Source: Saccharothrix longispora
GTDB taxonomy: Bacteria > Actinomycetota > Actinomycetes > Mycobacteriales > Pseudonocardiaceae
Assembly (NCBI RefSeq): GCF_030852425.1
Contig: NZ_NSDM01000001.1
Coordinates: forward strand, 930,001-994,000
Reading direction: 5' to 3'
DNA: 64,000 nt
Position numbers and translations under genes: made by a program. Below, piece by piece: positions 33,383 to 41,084 of this stretch (its first letter is position 1; each line of letters starts with the position of its first letter). The notes beneath the pieces were generated by a model. That model was not told the DNA's origin and did no database searches. It saw nothing but the letters and a program-made list of their open reading frames with translations.

Positions 33383-35121
33383 CAGGCCAGGCCGTGGCCG
33401 AGCGGGTACGGCGTGGGTCCCGGCACGTCCACCGGGAGCCTGCCCGCCGGACGCACCTCCCCGGTGATGACGCGGGCCAGCGACTCCATCGACACCGCGC
33501 TGTAGGAGTAGGTGGCGAGCCACGTCGGCGCGGCGGTGTGCGCCACGTCGTACGGGTTCTGCGCGGCCACCGCGACCACCGGCTTGCCGGTCGCGAGCAG
33601 CCTGGTCAGCAGGGTCTGCTGGGCGGGCCGGGCCGACAGGCCGTTGGTCAGCACGACCACGACGTCCGCGGCCGCCGCCGCCTGCACGGCCGCCGCGACC
33701 TGGGCCTCGGTCGGCGCGGTGCCGGTCGGCAGGGCCGTGCCGCCGAGGACGCCCGCGAGGGTGCGCGTCGTCGTCTCGCCCCACCCGGTGACCAGTGCGG
33801 CGGTCGGCCTCGCGGCCAGCGGCAGCACGCCCGCGTCGTTGCGCACGGCGGTGATCGTGCGGTCGGTGATGCGGCGCGCGTCGGCCAGGTGCTCCGGTGC
33901 GCCGACGACCGCCCCGACCCCCTCCACGTCCACGCGCGGGCTGGTCAGCATGCCCCGCAGCAGCTTCATCCGCAGCACCCGCAGCACGCTCTGGTCGATC
34001 CGCCGCTCGGTCAGCTCGCCGCCGCGCACGGCCGCGACCACGCTGTCGACCGCCAGTCGGAGGTCCACCGGCATCAACAGCTGGTCCACGCCCGCCTTGA
34101 GGGCCAGGACGGGGATCTCGGCGTCGCCGTGCAGCTGCCGCACGCCCGCCATGGCCAGCGAGTCGGTGATGACCACGCCGTCGTAGTCGAGTTCCTCGCG
34201 CAGCAGGTCCAGCGTCGGCTTGGACAGCGTGGCCGGCTCACCGGAGGGGTCGATCCGCGGCATCGTGATGTGCGCGGTCATGATCGAGTCGATGCCCGCC
34301 GCGATGGCCGCCTCGAACGGTGGCGCGTCCAGCTCCCGCCACTGCTCGGCGGTGCGGTCGACGGTCGGCAGGCTCGTGTGGCTGTCCTCGGCGGTGTCGC
34401 CGTGGCCGGGGAAGTGCTTGGCGGTGGCGCTCACCGAGTCCCGCCCGAGGGGCCTGCCCTGGTAGCCGCGCACCTGGGCGGCGGTCAGCTCGGCGGCCAG
34501 CGCGGGGTCGCTGGAGTACGAGCGGACGCCGATCACCGGGTTCGCCGGGTTCGAGTTGACGTCCGCGTCCGGTGCGAAGTTCTGGTTGACGCCCATCGCG
34601 CGCAGTTCGCGGGCGGTGATGCGGGCGGCGCGCTCGGCGTCCTGGGCGCTGCGGCCCGCGCCGAGCGCCATGTTGCCGGGGAACTGGGTGGCCGGGGCGC
34701 CGATGCGGGTGACGATGCCCATCTCCTGGTCGGTGGAGATGGCCAGCGGGATGCGGCTCGCGCGCTGGAGCCCGTTGGACAGGGTCGCGATCTGGCGCGG
34801 GGTGTCGATGTTGTCGTAGCTGGAGTTGTTGAAGTAGACGACCCCGCCCGGCTGGAACTTCGCCACCACCTCGGCCGGGGAGGCCACGCCGAAGTCGCGC
34901 AGGTTGCCGGGGTGCTGCTCGTCCGGCGCCTGGCCGTGCACGTAGGTGACGAACAGCTGCCCCACCTTCTGCTCCAGCGTCATGCCGCGGGCCAGGGCGG
35001 CGGCCTGCTGCCGCACCTGGTCGACGACCCGCGCCTGGTCGGGCGCGGCGACGGCGAGCGGAGGCGGTGCGGCGGTGGACGCCGCGACCACGGCGACGGC
35101 GGCGACGAGCGGACGGAGCAC
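33379..35121 (-). CDS. nagZ: GH3 beta-N-acetylglucosaminidase, secreted
   Basis: The product is 580 residues. A signal peptide (PLVAAVAVVAASTAAPPPLAVA) is followed by a GH3 domain with the NagZ loop signature KHFPGHGDTAEDSHTSL (catalytic His) and the nucleophile Asp in VVITDSLAMAGV. The GH3 C-terminal domain (LVTGWGETTTRTLAGVL; VVVVLTNGL) is present, so this is the two-domain Bacillus YbbD type rather than the short cytoplasmic NagZ. GTG 35121 follows GGGGAGG at five bases. First gene of the nagZ-namZ-amiE-type operon. Confidence 0.94.
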   Translation of the reverse strand: MLRPLVAAVAVVAASTAAPPPLAVAAPDQARVVDQVRQQAAALARGMTLEQKVGQLFVTYVHGQAPDEQHPGNLRDFGVASPAEVVAKFQPGGVVYFNNSSYDNIDTPRQIATLSNGLQRASRIPLAISTDQEMGIVTRIGAPATQFPGNMALGAGRSAQDAERAARITARELRAMGVNQNFAPDADVNSNPANPVIGVRSYSSDPALAAELTAAQVRGYQGRPLGRDSVSATAKHFPGHGDTAEDSHTSLPTVDRTAEQWRELDAPPFEAAIAAGIDSIMTAHITMPRIDPSGEPATLSKPTLDLLREELDYDGVVITDSLAMAGVRQLHGDAEIPVLALKAGVDQLLMPVDLRLAVDSVVAAVRGGELTERRIDQSVLRVLRMKLLRGMLTSPRVDVEGVGAVVGAPEHLADARRITDRTITAVRNDAGVLPLAARPTAALVTGWGETTTRTLAGVLGGTALPTGTAPTEAQVAAAVQAAAAADVVVVLTNGLSARPAQQTLLTRLLATGKPVVAVAAQNPYDVAHTAAPTWLATYSYSAVSMESLARVITGEVRPAGRLPVDVPGPTPYPLGHGLAW

Positions 35122-35301
35122 GGCGGCCTCCCCACATGAAAACTTCCACCAGAAGGTGGTCGTAATCGGCAAGTTACCCACGTCACAGGGGCGGGTCAAC
35201 GGGTTGCGCTGCGTGGGAATTGTCCTGGGGGCCACCGACAGGGGACCGGCTGCGACCGGTCGTCCGATCGGGTGTCTTTCCGATTCGGGCCCGAACATGA
35301 C
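35122..35301. other. nagZ upstream region
   Basis: About 180 bp between nagZ and the ncRNA terminator. It should contain the nagZ promoter on the minus strand. A CCACC-AGAA-GGTGG inverted repeat at 35146-35159 is a possible regulator site, 25 bp upstream of the start codon. No gene seen. Confidence 0.5.
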
Positions 35302-35328
35302 GTTGGGCCCCTCGTCGAGGGGCCCAAC
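35302..35328 (-). terminator. Terminator of the predicted ncRNA
   Basis: Perfect 13-bp inverted repeat around one central base (35302-35314 and 35316-35328). Confidence 0.8.
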
Positions 35329-35537
35329 ATCGCGGCGCGGACTGTCGAGTTACCAAGCGCGCAACTCGTGTCGTACCGACCTGGCCTCGGCGTCCGGCGT
35401 CCCGGTACGCAGGCCCTAGACGACAAGCCTCCCGCGGCGTGCCGCGCGTGGGTGTCTCGAAGTCCGCGCACGGAGCCCGGTCGGGGTGGACGCCGCTTCT
35501 CCTCCGCTTCGTCCCTGGCCGACCCGAGGTCCGCACC
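35302..35537 (-). ncRNA. Predicted Ms1-like small RNA
   Basis: No protein gene fits this interval, yet it has a complete transcription unit on the minus strand. A sigma-A type promoter (TTGCTG-N17-TACAAA) places the start near 35536. A terminator hairpin lies at 35302-35328. The predicted 5' end GGUGCGGAC (35537-35529) can pair with GUCCGCGCC at 35342-35334, closing a long-range helix that encloses about 185 nt. It lies downstream of and co-directional with the HAD-IB phosphatase, as mycobacterial Ms1/MTS2823 does relative to Rv3661. Ms1 binds RNA polymerase core. Homology is inferred from position and architecture, not from alignment. Confidence 0.65.
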
Positions 35538-35541
35538 TCCA

Positions 35542-35570
35542 TTTGTAGTACGTGTCGCGCGTCACAGCAA
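35542..35570 (-). promoter_or_regulatory. Sigma-A type promoter of the predicted ncRNA
   Basis: On the minus strand the -35 TTGCTG (35570-35565) and -10 TACAAA (35547-35542) are separated by 17 bases. This is one of the best vegetative promoter matches I found in the window. It is 117 bp past the HAD-IB stop codon and has no open reading frame behind it. Confidence 0.7.
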
Positions 35571-35686
35571 GTGCTCGATGGGGTGGACCGGTCAAGCGAC
35601 GTTCCGTAGCGGATCCGGTGCTGTCACAGCGTTTCGGGACGTTCGCGGGTGTCGGTACCGCTGTCCGGGGGGAGGGGCCGGGTGGC

Positions 35687-36499
35687 TCAGCTCCGGCGAC
35701 GGCGGCGCAGCCCGTACCAGGCGGCGCCCGCGACCGTCGCCGCGCCGAGGCCGATGGCCGTGACGGCGACCGTCGCGCCCGAGGGGCGGGGGATGCGGGC
35801 GTGCAGCGACACCGGGTCGGAGAACGTCAGCACCGGCCAGCCGCGCCGTTCGGCGACCCGGCGCAGCGCGCGGTCCGGGTTGACGGCGGTCGGGTGGCCG
35901 ACGGCCTCCAGCAGCGGCAGGTCGCTGATCGAGTCCGAGTAGGCGTGGCAGCGGTCCAGGTCGTAGTGGTGCTCGGCGGCGAGCTGCTTCACGGCGACGG
36001 CCTTGTTCTCGCCCGCGCAGTAGAAGTCCACGTCGCCCGAGTACCGGCCGGCCGAGACGACCATGCGCGTGCCCACGCTGTGCGTCGCGCCGACCATGGT
36101 GGCGATGGGCGCCACCAGCTCCGCGCCGGACGCGGACACCACGACCACGTCGTGGCCCTCGTCCTTGTGCTCGGAGATGAGCTGCGTCGCCTCCTTGTAG
36201 ACCAGGGGGTCGACGATGTCGTGCAGCGTCTCCTCGACGATCGAGCGCACCTGCTCGACGTCCCACCCCTGGCAGAGCGCGGTGATGTGCGAGCGCATCC
36301 GGTCCATCTGGTCGTCGTCGGCGCCGGCCAGCATGAAGACGAACTGCGCGTAGGCGCTCTTGAGCACCGCACGCCGGTTGATGAGGCCCTCTTGGAAGAA
36401 CGGCCGGCTGAACGCCAGCGTGCTCGACTTGGCGATGACGGTCTTGTCCAGGTCGAAGAACGCGGCGACGCGGCTGCCCTCGGTGGCGTGCTCGGTCAC
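35687..36499 (-). CDS. HAD-IB family phosphatase with C-terminal membrane tail
   Basis: The product is 270 residues. Catalytic FFDLDKTVI (nucleophile and acid Asp near 16-18), motif II Ser in VVSASGAEL, Lys in AGENKAVAV, and acidic YSDSISDLPLLEAVG. SerB-related HAD-IB branch. A C-terminal membrane helix (about 242-262) ending in RRRRRS is a tail anchor, which predicts membrane attachment. Corresponds to Rv3661 in M. tuberculosis. Substrate unknown; SCO-type homologues sit beside ssd. The predicted ncRNA lies downstream on the same strand. Confidence 0.9.
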   Translation of the reverse strand: MTEHATEGSRVAAFFDLDKTVIAKSSTLAFSRPFFQEGLINRRAVLKSAYAQFVFMLAGADDDQMDRMRSHITALCQGWDVEQVRSIVEETLHDIVDPLVYKEATQLISEHKDEGHDVVVVSASGAELVAPIATMVGATHSVGTRMVVSAGRYSGDVDFYCAGENKAVAVKQLAAEHHYDLDRCHAYSDSISDLPLLEAVGHPTAVNPDRALRRVAERRGWPVLTFSDPVSLHARIPRPSGATVAVTAIGLGAATVAGAAWYGLRRRRRS

Positions 36500-36640
36500 G
36501 GCTCCAGCTTAGGGCGGTCGGCGGAGCGGACCGGCGCGAGCCGTTCGCCACTTTACGAACTGGATGTGCCGTCGGACGAAATTTCCCCTTCCCTCTGGCG
36601 GAAGGCACGCACGACCCTGGCCCGTGGGGATACAGTAGTG
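36500..36640. other. Left part of HAD-ssd divergent intergenic region
   Basis: No gene is seen. It includes a TACAGT hexamer at 36631-36636, just ahead of the hairpin cluster, that could be a -10 element. A good -35 partner is not evident. Confidence 0.4.
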
Positions 36641-36728
36641 CCGTCCGGCTCGACCGGACGGGTTCAGTCCGACCCCCCGGGACTGAACCGATGACGACCC
36701 CCGTCCCTCCCCCCTGGCGGGGGTCGTC
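36641..36728 (+). ncRNA. Three consecutive hairpins, candidate small RNA or leader
   Basis: Hairpin 1: CCGTCCGG (36641-36648) with CCGGACGG (36654-36661). Hairpin 2: GGTTCAGTCC (36661-36670) with GGACTGAACC (36680-36689), loop of Cs. Hairpin 3: GACGACCCCCG (36693-36703) with CGGGGGTCGTC (36718-36728). The three abut one another, the last looking like a terminator. Located between divergent HAD-IB and ssd genes. The strand cannot be decided from symmetry; plus is suggested by the upstream TACAGT. Confidence 0.4.
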
Positions 36729-36992
36729 CCATGTCCGGGGTCGGTTCGCCCCCGTGGTCCCGCCGCGTTCCCGCGGCCGTTCCCGCCGTCGCCGCCACCG
36801 TTCCGCGTGTCACCTGGACGTGTGCCGCGCCGACGCGTGTCGCACTCCGCCGCCCGGTTCCCGGCCCTCCGGAGTTGTCCACAGGCTGTCAAGTTGTCCA
36901 CATGTCGATCATGAATCGTTGTGTCGTTCCTCACCGCTCGCGACCGTGGACGCCGGAGATCCGCTCCGGGTGGGTCGAGCTGAGGAGGAACG
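36729..36992. other. ssd upstream region
   Basis: About 260 bp with no supported gene. It should carry the promoter of the ssd-tad operon and ends in GAGGAGGAACG, the ssd ribosome-binding site. Confidence 0.5.
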
Positions 36993-38042
36993 GTGGAACG
37001 ACCAGTGGTCCTGGTGTCCGACGCGGTTCTGCTGGACGAGGTCCTGCACGCCGCGGCGGTGGTCGGGTGCGAGGTGGAGCGCGTCGCCGACGCGCCCGCC
37101 CTGCGCGCCCGCTGGCACGACTCGCCGGTGGTGGTGCTGGACGAGGTGTCGGCGGGTGCGGCGGGGGAACTGCCCCGCCGGCCGGGGGTGCACGTGGTGG
37201 CCACCGGCCCGCCGGGCGAGGCGACGTGGCGGCGGGCCGTCGCGCTGGGCGCGGAGCAGGTGCTGGAGCTGCCCGCCGGTCAGGCCGCGCTGCGGGCCGC
37301 GTTCGCCGACGCCCTCGACGGCCCGTCCGGTGACGGCCGGGTCCTCGCGGTCCTGGGCGCACGCGGCGGTGCGGGCGCGTCGGTGCTGGCGGTGGCCGTG
37401 GGCCAGGCCGTGCTGTCGTCCGGCGGCCACGGCCTGCTGGTCGACTGCGACCCGCTCGGCGGCGGCCTCGACCTGACGCTCGGCGCCGAGCGCCAGGAGG
37501 GCCTGCGGTGGCCCACCCTGCACCTCAAGGGCGGTCGCGTCCCGGCGGCGGCGCTCCGCTCGGCGCTGCCCGGCCGCACCGGCAAGCGCGGCAGCCTGAC
37601 CGTGCTGTCCTGCGGCCGGACGGGGCCGGGGCCCGAACCCGCCGCCGTGGTGGCGGTCGTCGAGGCGGGCAGGCGCGCGGGCGGCACCGTCGTGTGCGAC
37701 GTCCCGCGCCAGCTCACCGCCGCCGCGTGCGCGGCGCTCGACCGGGCCGACCTGGCGGTCATGGTGGTGCCCGCCGACGTCAAGGCGTGTATGGCCGCGC
37801 AGCCCCTGGTCGACCAGGTGGCCGACCGGGGCGTTCGGCTGCGGGCCGTCGTGCGCGGCCCCTCCCCCGGCGGTCTGACCAGCGACGAGGTGGCCGAAGC
37901 GGTCGACCTCCCGCTGCTCACCAGCATGCGCCCGGAACGCCGCCTGGCCGCGGCGCTCGACCAGGGCCGCTTCCCCGGCACCACGCGCGGCCCGCTGGCC
38001 AAGGCCGCCCGGGAAGTCCTGGCGGCCCTCAATGACCACTGA
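36993..38042 (+). CDS. ssd: Septum site-determining protein (CpaE/TadZ-like)
   Basis: The product is 349 residues. A short N-terminal receiver-like part (VLVSDAVLLDEVLHAAAVVG) precedes a MinD/ParA-type ATPase fold with altered P-loop LGARGGAGASVLAVAVGQ (no canonical Lys-Thr), LLVDCDPLGGGLDLTLG, and VVCDVPRQLTAAAC. Matches Ssd (Rv3660c), which affects septation in mycobacteria, and TadZ, which localises pilus assembly. Strong ribosome-binding site GAGGAGGAACG before GTG 36993. Heads the tad gene run. Confidence 0.92.
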   Translation: MERPVVLVSDAVLLDEVLHAAAVVGCEVERVADAPALRARWHDSPVVVLDEVSAGAAGELPRRPGVHVVATGPPGEATWRRAVALGAEQVLELPAGQAALRAAFADALDGPSGDGRVLAVLGARGGAGASVLAVAVGQAVLSSGGHGLLVDCDPLGGGLDLTLGAERQEGLRWPTLHLKGGRVPAAALRSALPGRTGKRGSLTVLSCGRTGPGPEPAAVVAVVEAGRRAGGTVVCDVPRQLTAAACAALDRADLAVMVVPADVKACMAAQPLVDQVADRGVRLRAVVRGPSPGGLTSDEVAEAVDLPLLTSMRPERRLAAALDQGRFPGTTRGPLAKAAREVLAALNDH

Positions 38043-38388
38043 CCCGGAGGCAGCCGACCCGATGTGCGCCGACCCGATGTCCACCGGCCCGACCACTGCC
38101 GGATCGACCACTGCCGGCACCACCGGCCCGAAGCCGTTCCTGACCGCCCACCCCAACCACCGACCGCCCTCGACCTTCCGCACCTACCGCCCGACCGGGC
38201 CCGGCGGCGGGAAGCCCGCCGATCCCGACCCGTGCGGTGCCGGGCCGGCGGGGTCCCCCGGTGACCCGGCGGTGCGCGGGGGAGCGCCACCCGGGCAGCC
38301 GGTGCCGTGGCCGAGGCTGCCTCGCGAAGCGGTAGGCGGTGTCCGGGTCCGCTCCACCCGGCTCCGGTCCCGGTGGGGTGCGCGATGA
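38032..38388 (+). CDS. Low-complexity reading frame bridging ssd and tadA
   Basis: 118 residues, Pro/Gly/Thr-rich (TTAGSTTAGTTGPKP, PTGPGGGKPADPDP), ending basic. Its ATG overlaps the ssd 3' end by 11 bp and its TGA overlaps the tadA ATG (ATGA), so it would be translationally coupled on both sides. No ribosome-binding site or family is recognised. It could be a real linker gene, or leader sequence whose translation opens the tadA start. Confidence 0.4.
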   Translation: MTTDPEAADPMCADPMSTGPTTAGSTTAGTTGPKPFLTAHPNHRPPSTFRTYRPTGPGGGKPADPDPCGAGPAGSPGDPAVRGGAPPGQPVPWPRLPREAVGGVRVRSTRLRSRWGAR

Positions 38389-39515
38389 GCGATCTCGTGG
38401 AGCGCGTCCGGCTGAGGCTGGCCAACGGGAGCGGCGACCTGACGTCCGCCGCGGTCGCCGAGGCGGTCCGCTGCGAGGCGGGCGGGGTCCTCGGGGACGA
38501 GGACGTCCAGCGGGCGCTCGCGGTGCTGCGGCAGGAGTTCGTCGGGGCGGGGCTCCTCGAACCGCTGCTGCGCGACCCGGACACCACCGACGTCCTCGTC
38601 ACCGCGCCGGACCAGGTGTGGGTGGACGGTGTCGGCGGCCTGCGCCGGACCGGGATCTGCTTCCCCGACGAACCTGCCGTCCGACGGCTCGCCCAACGGC
38701 TCTCGGCGGTGGCCGGGCGGCGGCTGGACGACGCCGCGCCGTACGTCGACGGGTGGCTGCCCGGCGCGGTGCGCCTGCACGCCGTGTTGCCGCCGATCGC
38801 GCCGTCCACCTGCCTGTCGCTGCGCGTGCTCCGACCGGCGGCGCACGACCTGGCCGCGTTGCAGGCGTGCGGCACGTTCGACGGGCCCACCGCCGAGCTG
38901 CTGCGGGCGATCGTGCGGGCGCGCCAGGCGTTCCTGGTCGTCGGGGGCACCGGGTCCGGGAAGACGACGCTGCTCGCCGCCCTCCTGGGCTGCGTGCCGC
39001 ACCACGAGCGCGTGGTCTGCGTGGAGGACGCGGGGGAGCTGCGACCGGACCACCCGCAGGTCGTCCGGCTGCTCGCCCGCGGCCCGAACGTCGAGGGGGC
39101 GGGCGAGGTGACGCTGCGCGACCTGGTCCGCCAGGCGTTGCGGATGCGCCCCGACCGGATCGTGGTCGGCGAGGTGCGCGGCGCCGAGGTGTGCGAGCTG
39201 CTGTCCGCCCTGAACACCGGCCACGACGGCGGCGCGGGCACCCTGCACGCGAACTCGCCCGCCGAGGTGCCCGCGAGGCTGGAGGCGCTGGCCGCCTCGG
39301 GCGGGCTCGACCGGGCCGCGCTGCACAGCCAGCTCGCCGCCGCGGTCAAGGTCGTGCTGCACGTGCGCCGCGCCGCCGACGGCACCCGGCACCTGGCCGA
39401 GGTCGGCGTCCTGGGCCACCGGGACGGACGGCCGGCGGTGGTCCCGGCATGGCACCGCGACGGCGGTTGGCAGGAGGCGGGCGAGGAGCTCAAGTCCCTG
39501 GTGGGGTGGACGTGA
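38385..39515 (+). CDS. tadA: Tad pilus assembly ATPase
   Basis: The product is 376 residues of the CpaF/TadA secretion-ATPase family, hexameric at the inner membrane, powering pilin polymerisation. Walker A VVGGTGSGKTTLLAALLG; Asp box VVCVEDAGELRPDHPQVVRL; Walker B-type RPDRIVVGEVRGAEV; His box GTLHANSPAEVPARLEALA. N-terminal helical region VERVRLRLANGSGDL matches actinobacterial TadA. ATG 38385 starts exactly there. The stop overlaps the tadB GTG. Equivalent to Rv3659c. Confidence 0.94.
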   Translation: MSDLVERVRLRLANGSGDLTSAAVAEAVRCEAGGVLGDEDVQRALAVLRQEFVGAGLLEPLLRDPDTTDVLVTAPDQVWVDGVGGLRRTGICFPDEPAVRRLAQRLSAVAGRRLDDAAPYVDGWLPGAVRLHAVLPPIAPSTCLSLRVLRPAAHDLAALQACGTFDGPTAELLRAIVRARQAFLVVGGTGSGKTTLLAALLGCVPHHERVVCVEDAGELRPDHPQVVRLLARGPNVEGAGEVTLRDLVRQALRMRPDRIVVGEVRGAEVCELLSALNTGHDGGAGTLHANSPAEVPARLEALAASGGLDRAALHSQLAAAVKVVLHVRRAADGTRHLAEVGVLGHRDGRPAVVPAWHRDGGWQEAGEELKSLVGWT

Positions 39516-40354
39516 GCGGCCTGCTCCCGACCCTCGCGCCGCCGACCCTCCCGCTGCCGGCCCCGGTGCTGCCGGCCCCGGTGCTGCTGGCCTCGGCCGT
39601 GCTGCTGGCCTCGGCCGTGCTGCTGGTGCCGTCGACCTCGGCCCGCCGGCGGCTGACCGGTCCGCGCCGCCGGTCGATCCGCCGCCGGGTCCCCGCACCC
39701 ACGGGACTCGCGGTGCTCGTGGCGGGCGTGGCGCTCGGCCTGCCGGCGGGCGTCGGGGGCGCGATCGCGGGCGCGGCGCTCGCCGCGACCGCGTGGCGCG
39801 TGCACCGCGACACCGCGCGGCAACGCGACCGGCTCCGGGCGACGGGCGCGCTGGCGGACGGCCTGGGCGGTTTCGTCGCGGAGCTGCGCTCGGGCGCCCA
39901 CCCGGCGGACGCCGCGACCGGGGCGGCCGAGGACGCCGAGCCACCCGCGAGGGACGTCCTGCGCGCCATCGCGGCCACGTCGGCTCGGGGCGGTGACGTG
40001 GAGGCGGCCCTGGCCGGCTTCCCGGACGCCCACCACCTCGCCAGGGCGTGGCGGTTGTCCGCGGACCACGGCGTGCCGCTGGCCGACGTGCTCGACGCGG
40101 TGCGCCGGGACCTGGGCCGCCGCACCGCGTTCACCAGGCAGGTGCACGCGCGCATGGCGGGTCCACGGGCCAGCGCGGCGGTCCTGGCCGGCCTGCCGCT
40201 GCTCGGCGTCCTGCTGGGCGAGGCGAGCGGAGCCGGGCCGCTCGCCGTGCTCGCCGGCACCGCTGTCGGCCAGGTCCTGCTGGTGGTCGGTGCGCTGCTG
40301 ATCTGCGGCGGACTGCGGTGGAGCGGGCGACTGACGAGGCAGGTGGTCGCGTGA
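39512..40354 (+). CDS. tadB: Tad inner-membrane platform protein TadB
   Basis: The product is 280 residues: two N-terminal membrane segments, a type II secretion system F domain (ELRSGAHPADAATGAAEDAEP; HHLARAWRLSADHGVPLADVLD), then a C-terminal pair of membrane helices. The first 40 residues are encoded by two tandem duplications: a 15-bp unit at 39554-39583 and an 18-bp unit at 39584-39619, lengthening the first hydrophobic stretch (PAPVLPAPVLLASAVLLASA). GTGA overlaps at both ends couple it to tadA and tadC. Confidence 0.9.
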   Translation: MSGLLPTLAPPTLPLPAPVLPAPVLLASAVLLASAVLLVPSTSARRRLTGPRRRSIRRRVPAPTGLAVLVAGVALGLPAGVGGAIAGAALAATAWRVHRDTARQRDRLRATGALADGLGGFVAELRSGAHPADAATGAAEDAEPPARDVLRAIAATSARGGDVEAALAGFPDAHHLARAWRLSADHGVPLADVLDAVRRDLGRRTAFTRQVHARMAGPRASAAVLAGLPLLGVLLGEASGAGPLAVLAGTAVGQVLLVVGALLICGGLRWSGRLTRQVVA

Positions 40355-40905
40355 GCGCGTTCCTGCTGGCGCTGGCGCTGGTCGTGTTCCCGGTCCGGTC
40401 CGCCGCGAGCGCCAGGGTGAGGCCGCCGCGCCGGCGGCCCCGCAAGTCCAGGGCCCGCCCGCCGGACCCGTTCGCGCAGGCGGCGACCTGGGACCTCCTG
40501 GCCGCGGCGCTGCGGGCGGGGCTCCCGGTGGCCCGGGCGGTGCACGCCGTCCTGGCGGGCGTCCCGCCGGGAGCGGCCGAGCGCCTCCGGGAGGTCGGCG
40601 ATTTGCTGGACCTGGGCGCGGACCCGGTGACGGCCTGGGCGGGCGCCCTGCGCCACCCGGACACGGCTCCGCTGGCCCGCGCCGCCCGGCGGACCGCGAG
40701 GTCGGGCGCGGCCCTGGCGGGGGCCGCCGCGGACCTGGCCGCGGAGGCCAGGGCGACTGTCGCCGACCGGGCCGAGGCGCGTGCGCAACGGGCGGCCGTG
40801 CTGGTGGCGGGGCCGTTGGCGCTGTGCTTCCTGCCGGCGTTCCTGTGCCTGGGTGTCGCGCCCGTGGTGATCGGTCTGATCGGGAAGGTGGGGAAGAGCT
40901 GGTGA
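40351..40905 (+). CDS. tadC: Tad inner-membrane platform protein TadC
   Basis: The product is 184 residues, shorter than proteobacterial TadC and like actinobacterial ones. One N-terminal membrane helix, a T2SSF domain (DLLAAALRAGLPVARAVHAV; RRTARSGAALAGAAADLAAE), and a C-terminal helix LCFLPAFLCLGVAPVVIGLI. Forms the platform with TadB. GTG 40351 overlaps the tadB TGA. The next gene is the pilin-like DUF4244 protein. Confidence 0.9.
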   Translation: MSAFLLALALVVFPVRSAASARVRPPRRRPRKSRARPPDPFAQAATWDLLAAALRAGLPVARAVHAVLAGVPPGAAERLREVGDLLDLGADPVTAWAGALRHPDTAPLARAARRTARSGAALAGAAADLAAEARATVADRAEARAQRAAVLVAGPLALCFLPAFLCLGVAPVVIGLIGKVGKSW

Positions 40906-40928
40906 TTGTCCACAGTGGAGGGATCAGG

Positions 40929-41084
40929 GTGTTGGGAGACGAGGGGATGTCGACGGCCGAGTACGCGATCGGCACGTTGGCCGCCGCGGGGTTGGCGATG
41001 GTGCTCTACGGGATCGTCAACGGCGACTGGGTCGTGGACGCGGTGCGGGGGTTGCTGGAACAGGCCTTCACGGTGGGCCTGTGA
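40929..41084 (+). CDS. DUF4244 Flp-type pilin candidate
   Basis: The product is 51 residues: a short leader VLGDEG, then MSTAEYAIGTLAAAGLAMVLYGIVNGD, one hydrophobic helix with Glu at +5 relative to the Met, as in type IV/Flp prepilins. Likely the major or minor subunit processed by a prepilin peptidase not found in this window. GTG 40929 follows GGAGGG at six bases and was preferred to 40902 and to ATG 40947. Coupled to the next gene by GTGA. Confidence 0.85.
   Translation: MLGDEGMSTAEYAIGTLAAAGLAMVLYGIVNGDWVVDAVRGLLEQAFTVGL

Noticed and set aside
30479-33505. 1,008-codon open frame on the plus strand
   Set aside because: Antisense to the amiE-type and namZ genes, with His/Arg/Val-rich composition and no domain; the minus-strand genes have clear motifs.
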